Assembly: GCA_030765045.1 (NCBI GenBank) | Contig: CM060964.1 | Span: 153,848,490 to 153,912,489 of the forward strand | Direction of reading: 5' to 3' | DNA: 64,000 bases | From: Tenodera sinensis | Lineage: Eukaryota > Arthropoda > Insecta > Mantodea > Mantidae | In this document: in pieces, positions 25,240 through 37,145 of the stretch | How the letters are laid out: each line of letters starts with the position of its first letter | Numbering within the stretch: the stretch's first letter is position 1 | Notes under the pieces: generated by a model | Told to the model about the DNA's origin: nothing | Databases searched by the model: none | What the model saw: only the letters and a program-made list of their open reading frames with translations | Translations under genes and position numbers: made by a program

Positions 25240-25351
25240 TTAGATTACCTGTTTATTGCAGAAAATGATTTTCCCATCGCTGGTGAGTCCCAACATGTTC
25301 TGGATCCATTGCTGTATCAGAGCACTTTTGGAAGATTTCACTTCAGGCATT
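25240..25351 (-). pseudogene. hAT transposase, N-terminal piece cut off by piggyBac
   Basis: Minus strand from the ATG at 25351 reads MPEVKSSKSALIQQWIQN then LTSDGKIIFCNK. This is the usual start of this hAT group, leading into a BED-type zinc finger. The reading breaks at about 25235, exactly where the piggyBac element ends, and the finger's continuation is found on the other side near 22880. Confidence 0.75.
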
Positions 25352-26200
25352 TTGCCACTTTATATTTTAGCTTTTACACACACTCATTCATACACACATA
25401 GATGGCTAACACTGTACGTTGGCATGTAGAAGGTCCACAACAAGGAAAACTTCTTAAGAGGGTTGTTACAAACTCCTTTTGTATTACAACATGCTGCTTT
25501 TATTATGATTTTCCTTTTAAGTTGAAACATTGAAAGAGATAGCGCTATATTCTACAGGAAACTGGTAATCTACTTAATTTCTTCCATATTTCACAGTAAA
25601 AGGTGCAGTGAAGGCTGACTGTGACAATGTTTCTAAAGACTTGGACCGTCATTAGCACAACCCCCTTTTAGAGCGGTTAGGTAGTAGAAAAATGGTCATT
25701 TTCAAGCTAAAGCTCGTTATGAATAACTTATTGGATGGTTTATACAAACTCACAAGCTGTTGAACCAGATATTTGATTCATACTCGATGCTCAAGGTCTG
25801 CCCATTATCACATTTTAAACCCTGTTTTGTATTCACTCACTGTGTGCAAGAATGCTGCACTTCCTTGCGGTCAGAGACACTCTCAGCTTTTAGAAAGGCA
25901 ATTTTAAAATATCCTTACTATGCTAAAATTACTGGCTCTTCTCGAAGTATGTCCAGGTATTTCTTATTTTGGGATGTACAGTGCTTCAAACTCCAGCTCA
26001 AATCTAAATTGACAATATATCATGATTTTATAATTTGTTTGTTATAAATAGGTATTTTTAGGCTTAAAAAACATTAAATAGGCACACCGGGGTAAAATAG
26101 GCACTTTTAGGTACAGCAAAACTTCCACAGAAGTTGTAATTTTGCATGAAACATGAACATATATGATTGGGTTTTGATTATTTCTTCAGGATGACATAAA
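25352..26200. other. 5' part of the hAT; no other gene seen
   Basis: Between the hAT start codon and its subterminal repeat. It carries short TAGGCAC/TTTTAGG motifs around 26050-26120, as is common in the ends of this hAT type. No other coding stretch is supported. Confidence 0.5.
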
Positions 26201-26221
26201 ACCTAAAATCTGAGGTCTATA

Positions 26222-27098
26222 TGGCGTACGGTTTTAGAAGGCACATGAGTTGAACCAATGCGTGCACACGGTGGCTGCACTGCTGCCAAGTGGCACGCCA
26301 GAGAGCGGAAGTTCTGGGGAGGGAATGAAGAAAGAAACATTTGTCGTGTCACAAATGGTCAGAACATAAGCTTACGCAGCAAAGGATAATGATGATAACA
26401 TTATAATCTGTAAGACTCAATATTAACATACTTATTTACAGATGCCAATTCCTTAAAAAAACTCTACACTTTAAAAATATTTCTGGCCTGAAAACGAAGT
26501 ACTTTACCCTTAATACCTGTGCCACTGGTACCAGGCTTTGAAAGTGACATTGTTAACACTTCACTAAACACAATGTAAACATGTGAATTTTCTGCTTATT
26601 GTCACAGTTACACAAAGCACAAGTTGCATTATGTATTGGTCTTGAACTGAACTAAAGAATTCGCGACTGCAGTGATCCGTGGTCAGTTAATTTACTAACT
26701 AAATATACGCAGTTCCTAACGACACTTTATAATTTCTTACTCCGTAACTGCGTAATGAAAAGGAATAAAACACACAGGCAAGATTGGAAGTTACATTCAC
26801 AAGCATAAACATGGGAGTCGGTTGTTTATTCTCGAAGTGATATCTTGAGAACCATACGTTGTAGAAAAATGGCTTTTGTACAGGCTGCCTCAAAAATTCT
26901 TGCTGCATGCACCAAGGCATACTAGAATGTCAAATTTCCAGTAATAATTTTGGACATATGAAAAAGAGAAATCTCTTGCTTACACTTGAGCTGTGTGTTC
27001 CGAACTAGGCAACACTGCACGACTATGATAGGACAGTCGCTCTAGGCGAGCTCTCTATAGCTCTGCCTCATGTGCCCTCTAATACCGTACACCTTATA
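26222..27098 (-). mobile_element. Non-autonomous DNA element with TIRs
   Basis: The left end GGCGTACGGTTTTAGAAGGC and the complement of the right end (GGTGTACGGTATTAGAGGGC) form inverted repeats extending into CACATGAG. On the minus strand near 26550-26465 a short open start reads MSLSKPGTSGTGIKGKVL then QARNIF. This resembles the N-terminus of the IS630-like transposase at 63.4 kb, so the element may be an internally deleted relative. No exact target duplication could be set. Confidence 0.6.
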
Positions 27099-27104
27099 GT
27101 TATA

Positions 27105-29450
27105 TGCCATCTATGCTGATTTTGAGAGAATACTCACTCCTTATCATGCCTGTCCTGCTAGTCCTGAAAACTCTCATACACTTCCATATCAAAAGCACAC
27201 CCTAATGAGCTTTTATGTTTATGTCAAACCATCGTCTAGTATTGAACATATTGAGGCTCATCTTCCCACAGAACCCTATGTTTACTGAAGACCTGAGGCT
27301 GCTCAGAAATTCATGGAATACTTGGTCTCTAGCAAATAAAATTAGTCCTATAGAAAACTAACACTTCATTAAGGCTGACGATGAGCAACAAGAATCTTTC
27401 GAGTCTTCTACAATGTTACATGTGAAGAATTTACCAAAGAGAAGTGGAGAGTACGCGAACATAACCATAAAGGAGGCGAATACAGAGGAAGTCTGCACAA
27501 TAAGTGTAACCTGGCTTGTAAAAGACCTAATTATATTACTATTTCCATGCATAACCTGAGCGGATATTATTCACACTTCATTGTTAAGGGGTTAGACTGC
27601 ACCAACAAATGAGTAGAGGTCATTCTTAATTCAGAAGAAAGCTACACTTCATTTTCAAAGTATATTGGAGATATTAAACTCAGGTTCGTAGATACCTTCC
27701 ATTTCCTGAATACTAGCTTGGAGAAGTTGGCAAAAACCCTATGTATTCTGAAACACTTAAGTACTTTGGAGCAGAAAGGATTGACTTTGACTCACAAGGG
27801 AGTACTACCTTGTGATCACGTCACATAATGGGATGTCTTGCACGAGATATGTTTACCTCTTAGGGATACCTTCTACAAGAGATTAAACAAAGAAGAAATC
27901 AGCATTGGGCACTACAAACACGCTCAGAATGTATGGAAGCAGTTCAATATCAGAAACTTATGCGAATACAGTGATCTCTACTTAACTTCAGATGTACTTC
28001 TCGCTGATGTCTGAGACATTTAGAACTCAACCCTGAAAACTCAAAGTGGATCCTGCACATCATTTTACATCTCCAGGCATTGAACTCGAATTGCTTTTTG
28101 ATTACGATCAGCTACTAATGGTTGAATCTAGTATAAGAGGAGGTTTATGCGTTTCTCATCGGCATGCGGAGGTGAACATCTTCATGGAGCAGTATGACTT
28201 GTAAACCCTCCCAATTTATTACATACGAAGATGCAAATAACCAATATGGGTGGGTGATGTGCCACGCCCTTCCCTATGGAGGATTTATTGGGTTTCTCCT
28301 TAAGAAGTTAATCTAGAAATGCTACAAGATGATCCTCTTGAATACATTTTAGAAGTTGACGTCAAGTATCCTGCTGAGCTGGATGATCTACATAATGACT
28401 TGCTGTTCCTACCTGAGTGTATCAAGCCAAAGGATTCCTTTACAAAGAAGCTCATTCCACACCTCCGATCAAGGAAGAAGTACGTGGTGTATTACATGAT
28501 CTTGAAGCAGGCACTTAGTCATGGACTAGAGCTATCAAAAATTCATCATGTGCTACAGTCCCATCAGTCTCGCTGGTTAAAGCCCTACGCTGAATTCAGT
28601 AACAGACTACAAGGAGTAAGAAATTATTTTGAGAAGGATCTCTAGAAACTTTTCAATGCTATGTTTGGCCAAACTATGCATAATATATGGAAACGAATGG
28701 ATATACGACTTGTCACCAATGAGAAGACTCTGGAACAGCTGATTGCTAAGCCTACATTCATTGACCAAACCATATATGGATCTAGCCTAGCTGCAGTGCA
28801 TATGGCATCATAACGAATAGTATTCAACAAGCCAACATATATTGGTATGCGTGTGCTGGACATCTCCAAGCTACTAATATAACGTTACCATTATGACGTT
28901 CTGTTACCAGATTATGGTCTTGAAAACAAACTTGTGTACATGGATACTGATACTTTCATCCATTGAGTGACGAGAGATACATATCAGGACTTTTCTTGAG
29001 CATCTGGATATGACTGATCACCAACGTCGCAAATGTTATTCAAGGAAAAAAAAAGGGTGCTGGGAAAATTTAGAGACCAACCTAATGGAAAAATCATTCA
29101 TCTTTTGTTGGATTGAGATCCAAAATGTATGCACTCGATATCAATGGAAGTGTGATCAAGAAGATTAAGGGTATAAAACAGTGCCATTAAACAGTACATC
29201 CCTTCGGAGAGCTATGTGAGCTGTCTTAAAACCAGAGGAATTACAGGAACTCCAATGGACTTAATTCAGTCTCATCAGCTTAATGTAACGTCTTTGGAAG
29301 TTAATAAAATATCTCCATACAATGACAAGAAAGTAATTGCTAATGATGGAGTATCCACATACGCCTATGGGCACTACAGTGTAGAGAACAGTGCATAAGA
29401 CAAGGAGTCTTAAAGCTTGTTTGTTGAAAAAGATTGAAGTTTAATCAACT
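27105..29450 (+). pseudogene. polB: Polinton-type polB, exonuclease and polymerase domains
   Basis: In shifting plus-strand frames the Polinton series appears complete: ExoI YADFE (about 27112), the H-x3-GEYRGSLHNKCN block (about 27460-27510), HNLSGYYSHFI (ExoII; the usual Asp after GY is Tyr here), LRDTFYKRLNKEEIS and YSDLYLTSDVLLADV (about 27870-28010), motif A EDANNQYGWVM (about 28225-28258), a 108-codon open stretch 28319-28645 (YILEVDVKYPAELDDLHNDL onward), YIGMRVLDISK (about 28840), motif C MDTDT (about 28940) and the C-terminal end near 29120-29390. At least eight stops or shifts make it non-functional. N-terminal parts lie at 13.9 and 18.0 kb. Confidence 0.88.
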
Positions 29451-29840
29451 ACCAACTCAGTGCACCTATGAGACACCTAATCAATAAAGAAGAACAAAGG
29501 AAGGCGCCAAGTCTGCTGCTATGAATGAATAAATTCTAGTGCAGTTCCCAAGCCCTGGCAATAAAGATGAGGGGCATCTACCTTAGCAGCTTAAACTAAG
29601 TGCTTACAGATTAAAATATACACACACAGATATATATATATATATATATATAAACCTAAGTAACTGGTAAAAGATATCAAAGAATCATCAACAGAGAAAC
29701 TGATGAGCTCTAAAATTATAAGTGCCACAGCATCAAAGACTAGAAAATCTGCAGTTGGTGTCAGAGCTAAGATAAAAGATCTAATAAAATACATAAAAGC
29801 ACACTCTTGAGGTTAGGTTAGATGAAACTATGAAAACAGA
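29451..29840 (+). mobile_element. Polinton flank downstream of polB
   Basis: It matches the minus-strand flank at 0.55-1.87 kb up to about 29620 (for example TTAAACTAAGTGCTTACAG). A (TA)n/(ACAC) patch lies at 29620-29652. Around 29660-29800 a short open segment rich in Lys and Ser reads SATASKTRKSAVGVRAKIKD. It may be the start of the next element gene, but I cannot identify it. Confidence 0.5.
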
Positions 29841-29992
29841 ATAAAAGGTCTGTAACGAACGTGGAATGATCTGTAACTGTAATGGAAGTCAGAGATATTG
29901 TAAAAACAGCACAAACTAGAATAAATCAAGAGACATTGGTTATAAAGCCTATTAAAAGATCACAAGAGCCACTAAAAGGAGTAAGTGGTCTG

Positions 29993-30330
29993 AAAGACCA
30001 CTAAAAACCCCTAAAAGAATATGAACATCCTCCAATAAGCCACTAAATGACCATGTGCATCCTCCAGAAGACCACAAAAAGCTCCTAAAAGACTATGAAC
30101 ATCCTCCAATAAGCCACTAAATGACCATGTGCATCCTCCAGAAGACCACTAAAAACCCCTAAAAGAATATGAACATCCTCTGAATGACTCCCAAAGTCAC
30201 TAAAAGGACTATGAACGTGCTCCAAGAGATCACAAAGATCTGCTAACAGGACTATAAATACCCAGTAAAAAGAATACTAAATCCATTATAAATATCCCCC
30301 AAAAGACTGCAAAAAAATCTGCCAAAAGTG
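29993..30330. repeat. Minisatellite, 74 bp period with degenerate half-units
   Basis: The segment starting AAGACCACTAAAAACCCCTA recurs at about 29993, 30067 and 30141. Each unit contains ATGAACATCCTCCAATAAGC and ATGACCATGTGCATCCTCC. Further right and left, shorter degenerate CACTAAAAG/TATGAAC units continue. It follows the Polinton flank directly. Confidence 0.85.
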
Positions 30331-32300
30331 CCCTTTTTAGCATGCACTCCATCTGTCTCAATTACTCTACTGATAGGCAAATCCACTTTCTAATGCATTC
30401 GGAGAGAACAGATGATTTGGGGAATGTTCTTGAAGCATAAATAGAAATGAATAAAAACCTTATTTATTTGCAAGTATGATATGAACTTTGACCTTCGCCA
30501 TGACTTCCCACTTTGTGACTACAGCACATTGCCAGTGAGCACCACCACTGCCCTAATCAGCAGGCTGGTGAATGCGGTATCAGCACCTGCGTTTCATATC
30601 ATCTGTAAAATGCAGAGTTGCCTAGTTACCAATCTGCAGGATGGAAAGACTCACCCAATATATACCAAGCACAGTCCTTGGCACTACGGTTGCTGATAAT
30701 TAATAAAAGTAAACACCTCTGTGAGATTGTAACACCACGAATAACACAAATTTTGGTAATACGTCCTCTTTTATTAACTTTAGCCCCACCAATATATCAC
30801 TACGCCCATCAACATTCCTACTTACAAGGTCCAATACTAAAGCTGATAATTTGTATCTGAAACATAATTGTTCTGTGACTTTGCTCTATCATATGTTATT
30901 TCACTTGCTTTCTAATTTTCAGAATTTTCTCAATGTGCTTAGCACATTTGCGATAGCTTAACATAACTAAATTATATGGATCTGACCTTTGAGGTAACGG
31001 CTTTCTGGTCAACTGAGTTCACTAGAACCTTAATTAACTTACCTATACCACTTATACTAATTGTCTTTACCTCAACCCTCAACTACCTTAACTAATGATC
31101 CTTTCTCCTGACAAAGTTTTACTTTACGCGATACATTATGCACCTATTTAAACACACAGAAATGAGGTATTTATTGCAATTATTTAGCTATCTCGCTGTC
31201 ATTTCATTATAAAGTTATTAATATTACCTGTCAATAATTCTGGTATCTAGTGTTAGGACAATTCATACAAAAACTAAATATTCACATCTTTCTTTTGCTT
31301 GACTTACACTTTTACTATGTATGCACATCATAAAAATTCTAATATATAATCTCAATCCATTTTTGAGATATTAATTTATTTTATAAGTAAACAGATTTGA
31401 TTTTCTAACATAGTGAAATCTAACCAAATTGGATGCTGAATAAGTCAGAAACCTGTATTTCAGAAAAAAGTACTGGTCGCATTGGGAATCATATACATTA
31501 TATGCAATTTTTCCTGAATAATATGGAGAAGACATGGAAATGGAAACTACCTGGAACTGATTAATATGAAAATCCATTTGTTTTGGGGTATTTTATTTTG
31601 GGACATGCTGTACTTTCAAGGAAACTACAAAATATAGGTTATTGCAGGTAAACAGAATGTATTTGTAAGCATTCATACCCAAGTGGAGTCATCATGGACG
31701 GAAGAAAGAGGTTAGTTATAAATCTGTGTTCTTCCTTCTTCCTCCCTGTGTTTGAGGAGTTTTGGAAAACAACACATAACCGGAAAAAAAGAGCTGTCCA
31801 CATGGGAACAAATCTTCATTTTAAAAAATAGAAACAGAGTATTTAATTTTGACATTCCCCAGAAAGATATTTTCAACAAGTTCCTTGAACCGTCACCAAG
31901 GAAACATCAGAAGAAGCATCGCCATCTGCACCATGGAAACCCAGTCATTGTCTGGTTGATAATGGAGGAAAGTTAGCCTCCAAAACGCTTTCTGGAAAAT
32001 TATAAATGCAAGTGTTGTTTAGTGTTATTAATCGACTCACCTTTTAGATTAAATTGGCTATAACAACAGTTTTCAAACTTCTAAGAGAGGAGGAAAGTAC
32101 ATCTGAATTCTCCAGTAATGCATACTGTAATCCAAACCCACAATTTAAGGATATTGTTTATCATTTCCTTCAACATCAAGCTTAAACCGTTTCATAGCTG
32201 ATAGTGCCATAATTTAATAAACCAAACCATCTCTCTGACTTATAAACACATAGGTACATTTGTAGGCTCTTATAAAGTGTACCAAATATTTTTAAGGTGA
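30331..32300. other. No identifiable gene
   Basis: AT-rich. Short open stretches at 30481-30860 and 31752-31976 match nothing I recognise and have no supporting signals. No repeats of note. Confidence 0.45.
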
Positions 32301-32340
32301 CAGTAAACGAATAAGCAATCAACCAAATGGTTCACCCACT

Positions 32341-32600
32341 TCACAGGTATTGTTCAAAATGTCCATCATTTGTGCACCTGCAAGCCTCACACCTTTCAAA
32401 CCAATTACATTGCACTCTAACAAAAACACCCTCATTGTTGTGTATTTCTTCCGCAGCCAGATAAATGAATTCTCTCAAAGATTCGAGGGCAGTAGTTGCT
32501 GCTTTGTAGATCCTGCTTTTCACGTCTCCCCAGAAGAAAAAATCCAGAGGATTCATACCGGGTGGAAGGGAAGTCATTACATTAATTTAAACCAGTGGTA
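32341..32600 (-). pseudogene. mariner-type transposase, C-terminal piece
   Basis: The minus-strand 78-codon stretch has PPGMNPLDFFFWGDVKSRIY (the conserved ...DLTPLDFFLWG... block with its last catalytic Asp context altered to Gly-Met), ALESLREFIYLAAEEI, and an end close to the family's usual HFEHLL-like terminus (HFEQYL). Nothing upstream (32600-32930) fits the family, so this is an isolated 3' fragment. Confidence 0.75.
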
Positions 32601-34080
32601 GATCTCAGTATTTGGAGCACACTTTGTATCTTACGTTTTTGTCTCTGCCATTTCCTACGGAGATCGTTTTGTCGAAATAAAGCTGGTGACACTACAGATA
32701 GTGTATCACTTACACTGGTTCTGTACATAAAAAACAGGCATCACTACCAAGCATCTTGTGAAGGTCTTCTTCAATGTATAGGCCAATCGCAACCATTACC
32801 TGCCAAGACATCAGACGAAAGAGAAAGTGTTTACATCCGGAAACCAGGTCAATTCCCTGACCAACCTCAATGCAACATTGTCGACTTACCTTGCATCTGA
32901 AAAAGGCGCTCGGAGAATACCTTCATGTCTTTTAAGTGATTAATTATTTCGAAACCCTGTGTGATGTCCCATAATTACTATCGAAGCAATGTCAGATATA
33001 AATTACTCTACGCATCTTACAAGTAATCTCCGTACATTCTTGTGGAATTACGCATCCAACTTGGAACAAAAACCACTTATTTTTTCGAAATTGGCTGATC
33101 AAAGAACAAAATGCCACAACACTTCTTTGTTTGTAATGCTTCTATAAAGCACATACTAGAAGGAATGTAATGACTTCCCTTCCCCCCTGTATAATGCTCC
33201 TTGTGTCTAATGGTTTATTATATGCCCAAAACTTACAAAACTACTTTTCAACTGCTTTACAGATGCTGATTCATTTTAATTAGTGTACAACAAAAAGAAG
33301 TGTTTTGCCTGTGTGCTACTGACATTTTCAGTTTTTATTATTTTCATATGTTATGAAAATATCTCATTTAAACTGACTATTTAATCTTTCTGCACATTGC
33401 AGAACAATGTGCAACTCATTAAATTCTGAGGCTTCCTAAATTAAAAGCTGTGGCATGCAGAACAGTTTGAATATTGAAAAATGCTGAAAAAAGGCACTGA
33501 GAAAAATGGACTTCACGCCTTGACTCCGGGCTTTAATCATATGGAGCTATATAAATGGCCACGTGGAGCAGTCCAAAAATAAGTGTCTAACACGAAAGTA
33601 CAACCTATATGCACAATAAAAAAAAAATAAAACAAAGCATCCAAATTTTCCTCAATTTTCGCCAAATTTCACTGAAACATTTGGGATAAAAATGAGGGAA
33701 TTATCACCCGTGTTTTGGAGATTTTTCCATATGATACATTAAAACTACTAGAATAAAGCTGAAATAATTTATTTTAACATTATATCTGTTTTAAAGACTA
33801 CGAAAACTTTGAGAACCGCCATTTAATTTGAAAATGAAAACATTGTAAATGCTTAACAATGGTTTAAAAATATTGTAAATATTATATATTGAACAAAAGT
33901 GTTTAAGATTATATGGAGAATAAAGATTGTGCAAAATTGCATTACTCTACTTTATAATTGGGGTAGTAAGGGGTAGTGATGCGCCTCCTATAGCCTCTCC
34001 TACCCAATTCCCATCCTCATCCTGCCCGTGGTGCACCCTGCTTTTAACAGATGAGGCTCTGGGGACCGAATCACAGCGGT
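32601..34080. other. No identifiable gene
   Basis: No recognised coding sequence, RNA or repeat. AT-rich throughout. Confidence 0.45.
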
Positions 34081-34289
34081 ATAACTGTTTCATCTAAAAT
34101 GGAGGAAATGTCATTTACATATGTGCTGGCCTATCACAGCACAACTGCGTCCCTCAGAGGCACATGAGGGGAAGGTCGGTGGATCTAAATACCACCTATT
34201 TAGTCCTCCCGGCTAGGTCCGATGGACCCGTTGACCAACGATAAGTGTGGTCCCCCTTGCAAAATGGGGGTTTAAGTCGGGTGATATAA

Positions 34290-34535
34290 CTGCCACATTG
34301 TAAAACTGGTGCCCGTTAAGAAAACAGTTACATGAGAGCCACAGAATAGGTATCTCAGCCTCACCAATATGTGTCCTGTGTAGCGATCCAGCAGAAATGA
34401 ACGAAGACCACTTGAAGACCTGTGAAGCATTAAGATCAGAAGGAACTACAGTTCAAAAGTATTGGAAAGCACGAATGCTAATGGCTTCATTGCCAGATGC
34501 AAGGCACTAGAAAACAACAACAATTTTATAATTCA
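34290..34535 (+). pseudogene. I-type LINE, 3' terminal fragment
   Basis: From about 34370 translation gives CPVCSDPAEMNEDHLKTCEA (a C-x2-C...H-x4-C zinc knuckle), then KYWKARMLMASLPDARH and a stop, with an (AAC)n-like tail. This is the C-terminal end found after the RNase H domain in I-type LINEs. A near-identical copy is at 60905-61070. The minus-strand LINE at 57.9 kb ends with the same arrangement in diverged form. The stretch 34080-34290 is probably also LINE, but I cannot support it. Confidence 0.75.
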
Positions 34536-34539
34536 AACT

Positions 34540-36110
34540 ACTCAGCCCCGGGAATACAACAGAAATATTGAAAAATCACCCTGAAATATTTTCTGTATTT
34601 TGGCGGACAGGAATTAGGTTGTTCAAGAGGAAATGTATATGGATTTGGAAATCTTATCAAATGTCAAAAAACCTCCAAGTAACGCAATTTTAGCAGCTTA
34701 TTTGTTTGCCAGCTTGTTTTGTACAAAACGTACTCATCACCACAGGGCAGATTATCCTTCACATGCTAGTAGTGGCTATGTATGTCTCATTAGGAAAAGA
34801 AATGTTGAATGGACATGTTCAGGTACAAAAATCTAATGAAATATATTACTGCTTTCTTCCTAGCTATCCACCTTTTGCTCTCGTTTACCTTTCCTATGCT
34901 TTGGCAGCAGACATCTGCAAGTGCAACTTAGCATAGAGACCTACTCCATTGTTTCTCTCACATAGAGCAACATATTTTCGACTTTATACAAATTTAGCAA
35001 AACTACGAGTAGTAATGGTGATAATGGCATTGTTTAGTCCTTTGGGCTAAAACTCCAAACATGCCACCAATCATAGTTTAGTTTATCGTTGGACCAGGAC
35101 ATGACTAAATGCAGGGAAGATAGAATGTTAGGTGAGGGAAATGACTTAATGGAGCTTTCGCAAATATCAAATATGTATAAAACTAATATGTTGATTCAAT
35201 GAACTAATTTTCATTTGACAGAGGTTTCTGAGACTCAAGTTCCTACATCAGTCAGTAACTGGAAGGTAGATGATCTTTCCTGGGTTTTAGTAACAGGACA
35301 ATGGTGGTGTCATGCGAAGCAGCAGGAAACTTTGTGGTTTGCCACATATGGTTATAGACCCTTATAGAGCAAAAAGCTTGGGGGGAAATTAGATGGGCCT
35401 GAAACAGCTGCAAAGACGTTATGTAAAGTGAATGTGAATTGGATCAACAATGGACACATGAAATATTTAGAAGACATACAAATGAATAGAGAGAACATTT
35501 GGCTGAAATCTCAATAGTAAATGCAGTTCCCTCTCTAGACATTTAGCACCTGCAACCAAGTATAAAAATGGATCTTTTGTTCTCCATTTTGAGTCTCATA
35601 TCATTTATATTGGTGGATCCTGTAGTGGTCTAGGCCAGCTTCAGAGAGCTAGCCAAATCTAGGATGCAGATTACATCAAAACTACATATCTTGTGTATAT
35701 TTGTAAAAGTAAATTGTAACTCTTAAGTAGGCATGTAAGAGCTAAAAATTACAAATTAATGTTATTTACATTTAAACTGTTTGCAGAAATGCTTATAATG
35801 ATAACTCAAGTATTTATATTTAGCATTACTGCATTAATGCTTGTAGTAAAATCAGTAGGTACTGCAGTTATTGAAGGTGTGAGTGATAAGGCATCTTTCT
35901 AGTGCTAATATGAATTTCTTTTTATTAGTTTTCGGTTCCTTTATGTATGACAGAATGAATTAATAAATACTATGCCATTGTAAGCCTCCTTTTTGAAATA
36001 CCTGTAAGTTATTGGTTGTCCTGTGGAAGTTCTGCCTGTATCTGGTTTGTTTGTTGTATATATCTGAATTTTTTATGAACATTTGTGGGTTATCAACTAA
36101 ATTAAAAGCC
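34540..36110. other. No identifiable gene
   Basis: No coding or structural features that I can support. Short open frames at 34633-34936 are unremarkable. Confidence 0.45.
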
Positions 36111-36115
36111 CAACT

Positions 36116-36870
36116 AGAATATACTCATTAAAGCTTCCTGGGTTACCAGCTGTGTAAGATCTATAAAGTTGTTCTTCAAGCTTTTGGCCATATTTATCTC
36201 CATGGCCATCATCAGGAAATGAATAATTGATAAATAAATGGCCATTTCAAACTCATGACTCTCATTGGAAACTGCAGAAGAAATAAATGGGTATCTAAAA
36301 TCATGGCCTTCTTTTAACTATTTCTGTCCAAGCTGTGCTCAGTCGTAGGCCATTGTACCTATAAAAATTATTAGGCTCTAATTTAATTTCAATTGCCTCT
36401 TTTATGAGTCTGTTGTAATGTTTGTTACTGTGGCGTAAAACCGTGGCCTCATGAAATAAAATTCTGTGATCATTGTCGAGATTATGCTGTGCTATTGCTG
36501 ATTTTTCTGGTTGTAGTAGTGATAGACTGCATTTGTGTTCCTCACGCCTCTTCAATTGTATGACCTGTGTGTCCTATATGTCTTTCCACATTGGCAAGCA
36601 ATTTTGTAAATGCCAGGTGTTTTACAACAAAGATTGTCCTTAACCGGTCTCATATATTTTCTCAGCTTTTTTGGTGGCAGGAATATCATTTTAATGTTAT
36701 GATTTTTGAGTATCCATGCAGCAACTTTATTCGAGACTGTACTGTAGAAGGGAATAAACGCCTTTCCTTTAGAGTTTCCATCTTCCTCAGTGTAGTGATT
36801 GTCCATGGAGCAGTTTCTGTTATTCTTAACTCTCCAGTGTACTTGATTTCTATATTTGTGTAACCATTCT
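36116..36870 (-). pseudogene. Penelope-like element: end of RT and GIY-YIG region
   Basis: The minus-strand piece 36806-36552 has YSTVSNKVAAWILKNHNIKM, KDNLCCKTPGIYKIACQCGK and a KTYRTHRS remnant of the nuclease's Y-I-G-Q-T-G-R motif. The piece 36555-36301 continues EEHKCSLSLLQPEKSAIAQH, VLRHSNKHYNRLIKEAIEIK and NNFYRYNGLRLSTAW. This is the C-terminal arrangement of endonuclease-bearing Penelope-like retroelements. A hammerhead-like but degenerate block is downstream on the minus strand at about 36205-36165. The loss of G-Q-T-G-R and the frame break make it inactive. Confidence 0.85.
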
Positions 36871-36914
36871 TTTCAAAGGTGTTTATGAAATAATTTATTA
36901 TTATTTATGGTCTT

Positions 36915-36990
36915 TGTTTGTGTTCCTCATGCCTCTCTTCAATTGTACAACCTATCTGTCCTCCTATATGTGTCTTTCCACAATTCCGCA
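36915..36990 (-). repeat. Short second copy of the PLE nuclease segment
   Basis: GTGTTCCTCATGCCTCTC, TTCAATTGTACAACCT and TATGTGTCTTTCCACA repeat the segment at about 36536-36590 with small differences. It is a fragment of a second PLE copy rather than a coding unit. Confidence 0.7.
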
Positions 36991-37145
36991 ATTTTTAAAG
37001 CTTTAATTAGTAATCATCGCCACGAAAGCTTCAAATCTTATAGAATATACTCACAGATTAATGGTAATATTTCAAAGATTTTGAATAGTGGTTTACAGTG
37101 GTTTAGTTGATTAATCATAAGATTTCATGGCTGTTGTCAGAATAA

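Larger units (their letters stand above)
18254..26224 (-). mobile_element. Large hAT element, opened by at least four later insertions
   Basis: The transposase on the minus strand runs from an N-terminal start near 25351 to a stop at 21524. The inverted subterminal blocks CATATGTAGATCTCAGATTT (18331 on) and the complement of ACCTAAAATCTGAGGTCTAT (26201-26220) mark the two sides. The left end may be CAGGGTGCTGCTAGG at 18254. The right end seems cut by another element at about 26222. Nested inside are a LINE end (18480-18860), the GAGGAGC transposon copy A (19206-21515) and piggyBac (22889-25226). Confidence 0.6.
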
